From NCBI GenBank assembly GCA_910586215.1, contig CAJUGH010000056.1, positions 1 to 7,799 of the forward strand: 7,799 nt of DNA, in the 5' to 3' direction. Below the pieces are notes generated by a model. That model was given only the letters and a program-made list of their open reading frames with translations, was not told the DNA's origin and did no database searches. This document shows, one piece after another, positions 6,794 to 7,799 of this stretch. The stretch is from an uncultured Acetatifactor sp. Lineage in GTDB: Bacteria > Bacillota > Clostridia > Lachnospirales > Lachnospiraceae. Each line of letters starts with the position of its first letter. Positions within the stretch are counted from its first letter, which is position 1. Both the position numbers and the translations under genes were made by a program.

Positions 6794-7429
6794 TCATTCT
6801 GCAGACTGCCCTGTGTCATCATGTTCCCTGCCCGGAACATCTTCTTCCCCACTGTCCACAGGCTTACTGTCTATCCCCAGTTCCATCTCTTGGTTTCTGA
6901 CCTTGCGCTCCCGGCTCTTTAGTTCCTGCTCCTTCTCGGTCAGTTCCTGTTCCCAGGAGGCATATTTGTCCGTAACCGCCCTCTCATAATTGAACACATT
7001 GGGCTGTTCGCTGTAGAAAGAAATGGTGAACATGGCCAGGAGGGCCAGCACCAGCAGGACATTCAGGATCACCGAGATCTGGTATCCCGCACCGTCTTTC
7101 TTTTTCCCCTGGGCAGGCTTTACCCTGGCAGGTGTGGGGTTGGTCTGTTCCCGCAGTTCCCCGCAAAAGGACACGAAGAGAGGGATAGGCTTAACCTGCT
7201 CGGGATCAATCTCTGGCTGGTCCAGTAAAAAGCCCTGGAGTTGCTTCAGATAGAGCAGTCCTACCGGTGTCTTGAAGATCCGTTCCTGTATGGCGTTCTC
7301 ATAGACCTGCAGGATCACCTCGGGCCTGGAATAGTCCATCCTGGCCTCCAGGTAATCGATCTTCTTTTGTTCTGCCTCGGCAATCACCTCATCATGCTCT
7401 GTATAAAAAAGATAACCGCTTTTCTCCAT
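6794..7429 (-). CDS. Unrecognised single-pass membrane protein with coiled-coil tail
   Basis: A 211-residue protein I cannot assign to a named family, although its style (opening MEKSGYLFYTE, and ERIFKTPVGLLYL at 49-61) suggests a conserved protein of Lachnospiraceae. Residues 1-100 are a soluble, helix-rich domain; about 101-115 is a basic linker (KPAQGKKK); about 116-138 is one clear membrane helix. Residues 147-185 are heptad-like and rich in Glu/Lys/Arg, a likely coiled coil, and the end is acidic and disordered. With no signal peptide and basic residues before the helix, the N-terminal domain is probably cytosolic and the coiled coil outside. AGGAGG lies only 2 bases before the ATG, which is unusually close, but AAGGAG further upstream gives a 10-base spacing. 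It has its own upstream promoter candidate and precedes the two-component genes by 107 bases; a shared pathway is possible but unproven. Confidence 0.85.
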   Translation of the reverse strand: MEKSGYLFYTEHDEVIAEAEQKKIDYLEARMDYSRPEVILQVYENAIQERIFKTPVGLLYLKQLQGFLLDQPEIDPEQVKPIPLFVSFCGELREQTNPTPARVKPAQGKKKDGAGYQISVILNVLLVLALLAMFTISFYSEQPNVFNYERAVTDKYASWEQELTEKEQELKSRERKVRNQEMELGIDSKPVDSGEEDVPGREHDDTGQSAE

Positions 7430-7454
7430 CTCCTCCTGGCTCCTTCTTCCTTTT

Positions 7455-7491
7455 TACAGTTCCCCACATGCCTAGCAGCGTTTGAACTGTA
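7455..7491. repeat. 8-bp inverted repeat before the unknown membrane protein gene
   Basis: TACAGTTC (7455-7462) and GAACTGTA (7484-7491) are exact reverse complements with a 21-base centre, located 25 bases upstream of the start codon at 7429. In the minus-strand transcript it would form a stem-loop in the 5' leader, followed by AAAAGGAAG. It could be an operator or a leader hairpin; the sequence does not decide. Confidence 0.45.
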
Positions 7492-7509
7492 TCTCTCACT
7501 TCCAAGAAA

Positions 7510-7541
7510 GGTGCAAAGCCTTGTCCTAAAGACTTTGCACC
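7510..7541 (-). terminator. Candidate intrinsic terminator or leader attenuator
   Basis: GGTGCAAAG (7510-7518) pairs perfectly with CTTTGCACC (7533-7541). After one mismatch, three further pairs surround a 6-base loop. On the minus strand it is followed by TTTCTTGG, a short interrupted T-tract, so termination is plausible but not ideal. It lies about 200 bases after the ssrA 3' end and between a promoter candidate (7561-7590) and the gene starting at 7429. It could end ssrA transcripts, attenuate the downstream gene, or both. The stem is seen; the function is inferred. Confidence 0.55.
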
Positions 7542-7560
7542 CCTCCATGATCTGGTATCA

Positions 7561-7590
7561 ATTGTAAGAATCACTCTTCTATTCTGTCAA
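7561..7590 (-). promoter_or_regulatory. Sigma-A promoter candidate for the unknown membrane protein gene
   Basis: On the minus strand a perfect TTGACA (7590-7585) and TACAAT (7566-7561, 5/6) are 18 bases apart. A start near 7554 would give a 5' leader of about 125 bases that passes through the 7510-7541 hairpin before the coding start at 7429. The -35 box is overlapped by one arm of an 8-bp inverted repeat, TTCTGTCA (7582-7589) with TGACAGAA (7606-7613), which may be an operator. Box quality is good; use in the cell is inferred. Confidence 0.55.
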
Positions 7591-7630
7591 TTCCTGTAAG
7601 GTTCCTGACAGAAGCCGTATCTTTTGTTCC

Positions 7631-7660
7631 CAACATGGAGTAACGGGGAACCGAACCGGG
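7631..7660 (-). repeat. Decayed third copy of the ssrA 3' end
   Basis: On the minus strand TTCGGTTCCCCGTTACTCCA keeps the length and 15 of 20 bases of the last 20 bases of ssrA (T-loop through the discriminator), followed by TGTTG in place of CTTG. It sits 3' of the near-exact copy. It is enclosed by an 8-bp stem (AGTAACGG with CCGTTACT), so it could also simply be a hairpin that resembles a T-arm by chance. Similarity is seen; common origin is inferred. Confidence 0.35.
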
Positions 7661-7684
7661 CAGATCCGGCTTTCCGTTACTGTG

Positions 7685-7712
7685 CAAGTGGAGTAGACGG
7701 GAGTCTGAACCC
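7685..7712 (-). repeat. Near-exact duplicate of the ssrA 3' end (att-like)
   Basis: Bases 7685-7705 are identical to 7741-7761 (21 of 21). With one extra base the match runs on to 7712, so about 27 bases of the tmRNA T-arm, acceptor strand and 3' flank are repeated 56 bp downstream of the true end. The extra base falls in the T-loop, so this copy is not a functional tmRNA end. The 3' end of ssrA is a well-known target of site-specific integrases, which leave such direct repeats. No integrase gene is visible here. Confidence 0.7.
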
Positions 7713-7744
7713 AACGGGTTCGACCCGCCTAGTTACATTTCAAG

Positions 7745-7799
7745 TGGAGTAGACGGGAGTCGAACCCGTGTCCAAAAGCCCATTCCCTGTACTTCTACT
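7745..7799 (-). ncRNA. ssrA: tmRNA (transfer-messenger RNA), 3' portion, cut by window edge
   Basis: tmRNA rescues ribosomes stalled on broken mRNAs by acting first as tRNA-Ala, then as mRNA for a degradation tag. Only the last 55 bases are present. On the minus strand they include the segment before the tRNA-like domain (GGGCTTTTGGACA), the T-arm ACGGG-TTCGACT-CCCGT (7769-7753) and the acceptor strand CTACTCC with discriminator A at 7745. The following bases are CTT, so the CCA end seems not to be encoded and would be added after transcription. The tag-coding part and 5' end lie beyond position 7799. Confidence 0.9.

Noticed and set aside
1..7799. CRISPR array, insertion sequence with transposase, toxin-antitoxin or phage defence genes
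   Set aside because: I found no regularly spaced repeats, transposase, integrase or recognisable defence-protein motifs on either strand.

Overview
The window looks like chromosomal DNA from a Gram-positive Clostridia, most likely Lachnospiraceae. The reasons are strong AGGAGG-type ribosome binding sites, sigma-A promoters of the TTGACA/TATAAT type, a Gram-positive-style lipoprotein, an OmpR-type two-component pair and the family resemblance of the unknown proteins. The genus cannot be fixed from the sequence alone. Every gene I can support is on the minus strand, so transcription runs from the right edge (7799) to the left edge (1).

Right edge, 7799 to 7430. The 3' end of the tmRNA gene (ssrA) enters from outside. 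Just downstream lie one near-exact extra copy of its last ~27 bases, a second more decayed copy, and an inverted T-arm-like copy between ssrA and the near-exact one. This looks like scarring at an integration hotspot. The rest of this gene-free stretch of about 315 bases holds a good sigma-A promoter (7561-7590) with an inverted repeat over its -35 box, a terminator-like hairpin (7510-7541), and another 8-bp inverted repeat (7455-7491).

Middle, 7429 to 4528. First comes an unrecognised 211-residue protein with one membrane segment and a coiled-coil tail. A 107-base gap with a 13-base direct repeat follows. Then come an OmpR/PhoB-type response regulator and a membrane histidine kinase whose ORFs overlap by 4 bases, a classic two-component operon.

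Left, 4527 to 392. A 123-base gap precedes hflX, the ribosome-associated GTPase. The gap contains an 18-codon ORF with an excellent ribosome binding site, followed by competing hairpins, which suggests leader-peptide control of hflX. Downstream of hflX lie a 640-residue DUF2339-like polytopic membrane protein (24-base gap) and an acidic-linker lipoprotein (4-base overlap), so these three genes are probably cotranscribed. The last two may act together at the membrane; their function is unknown.

Left edge, 391 to 1. There is no credible protein gene here. It holds a nested hairpin element (201-382), including a perfect 60-bp palindrome that ends the lipoprotein transcript, and then two consensus-like sigma-A promoters in tandem, 94 bp apart, pointing out of the window. 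The tandem layout, A-rich upstream sequence and boxA-like start at the edge suggest an rRNA operon (or other stable RNA) begins just beyond position 1.
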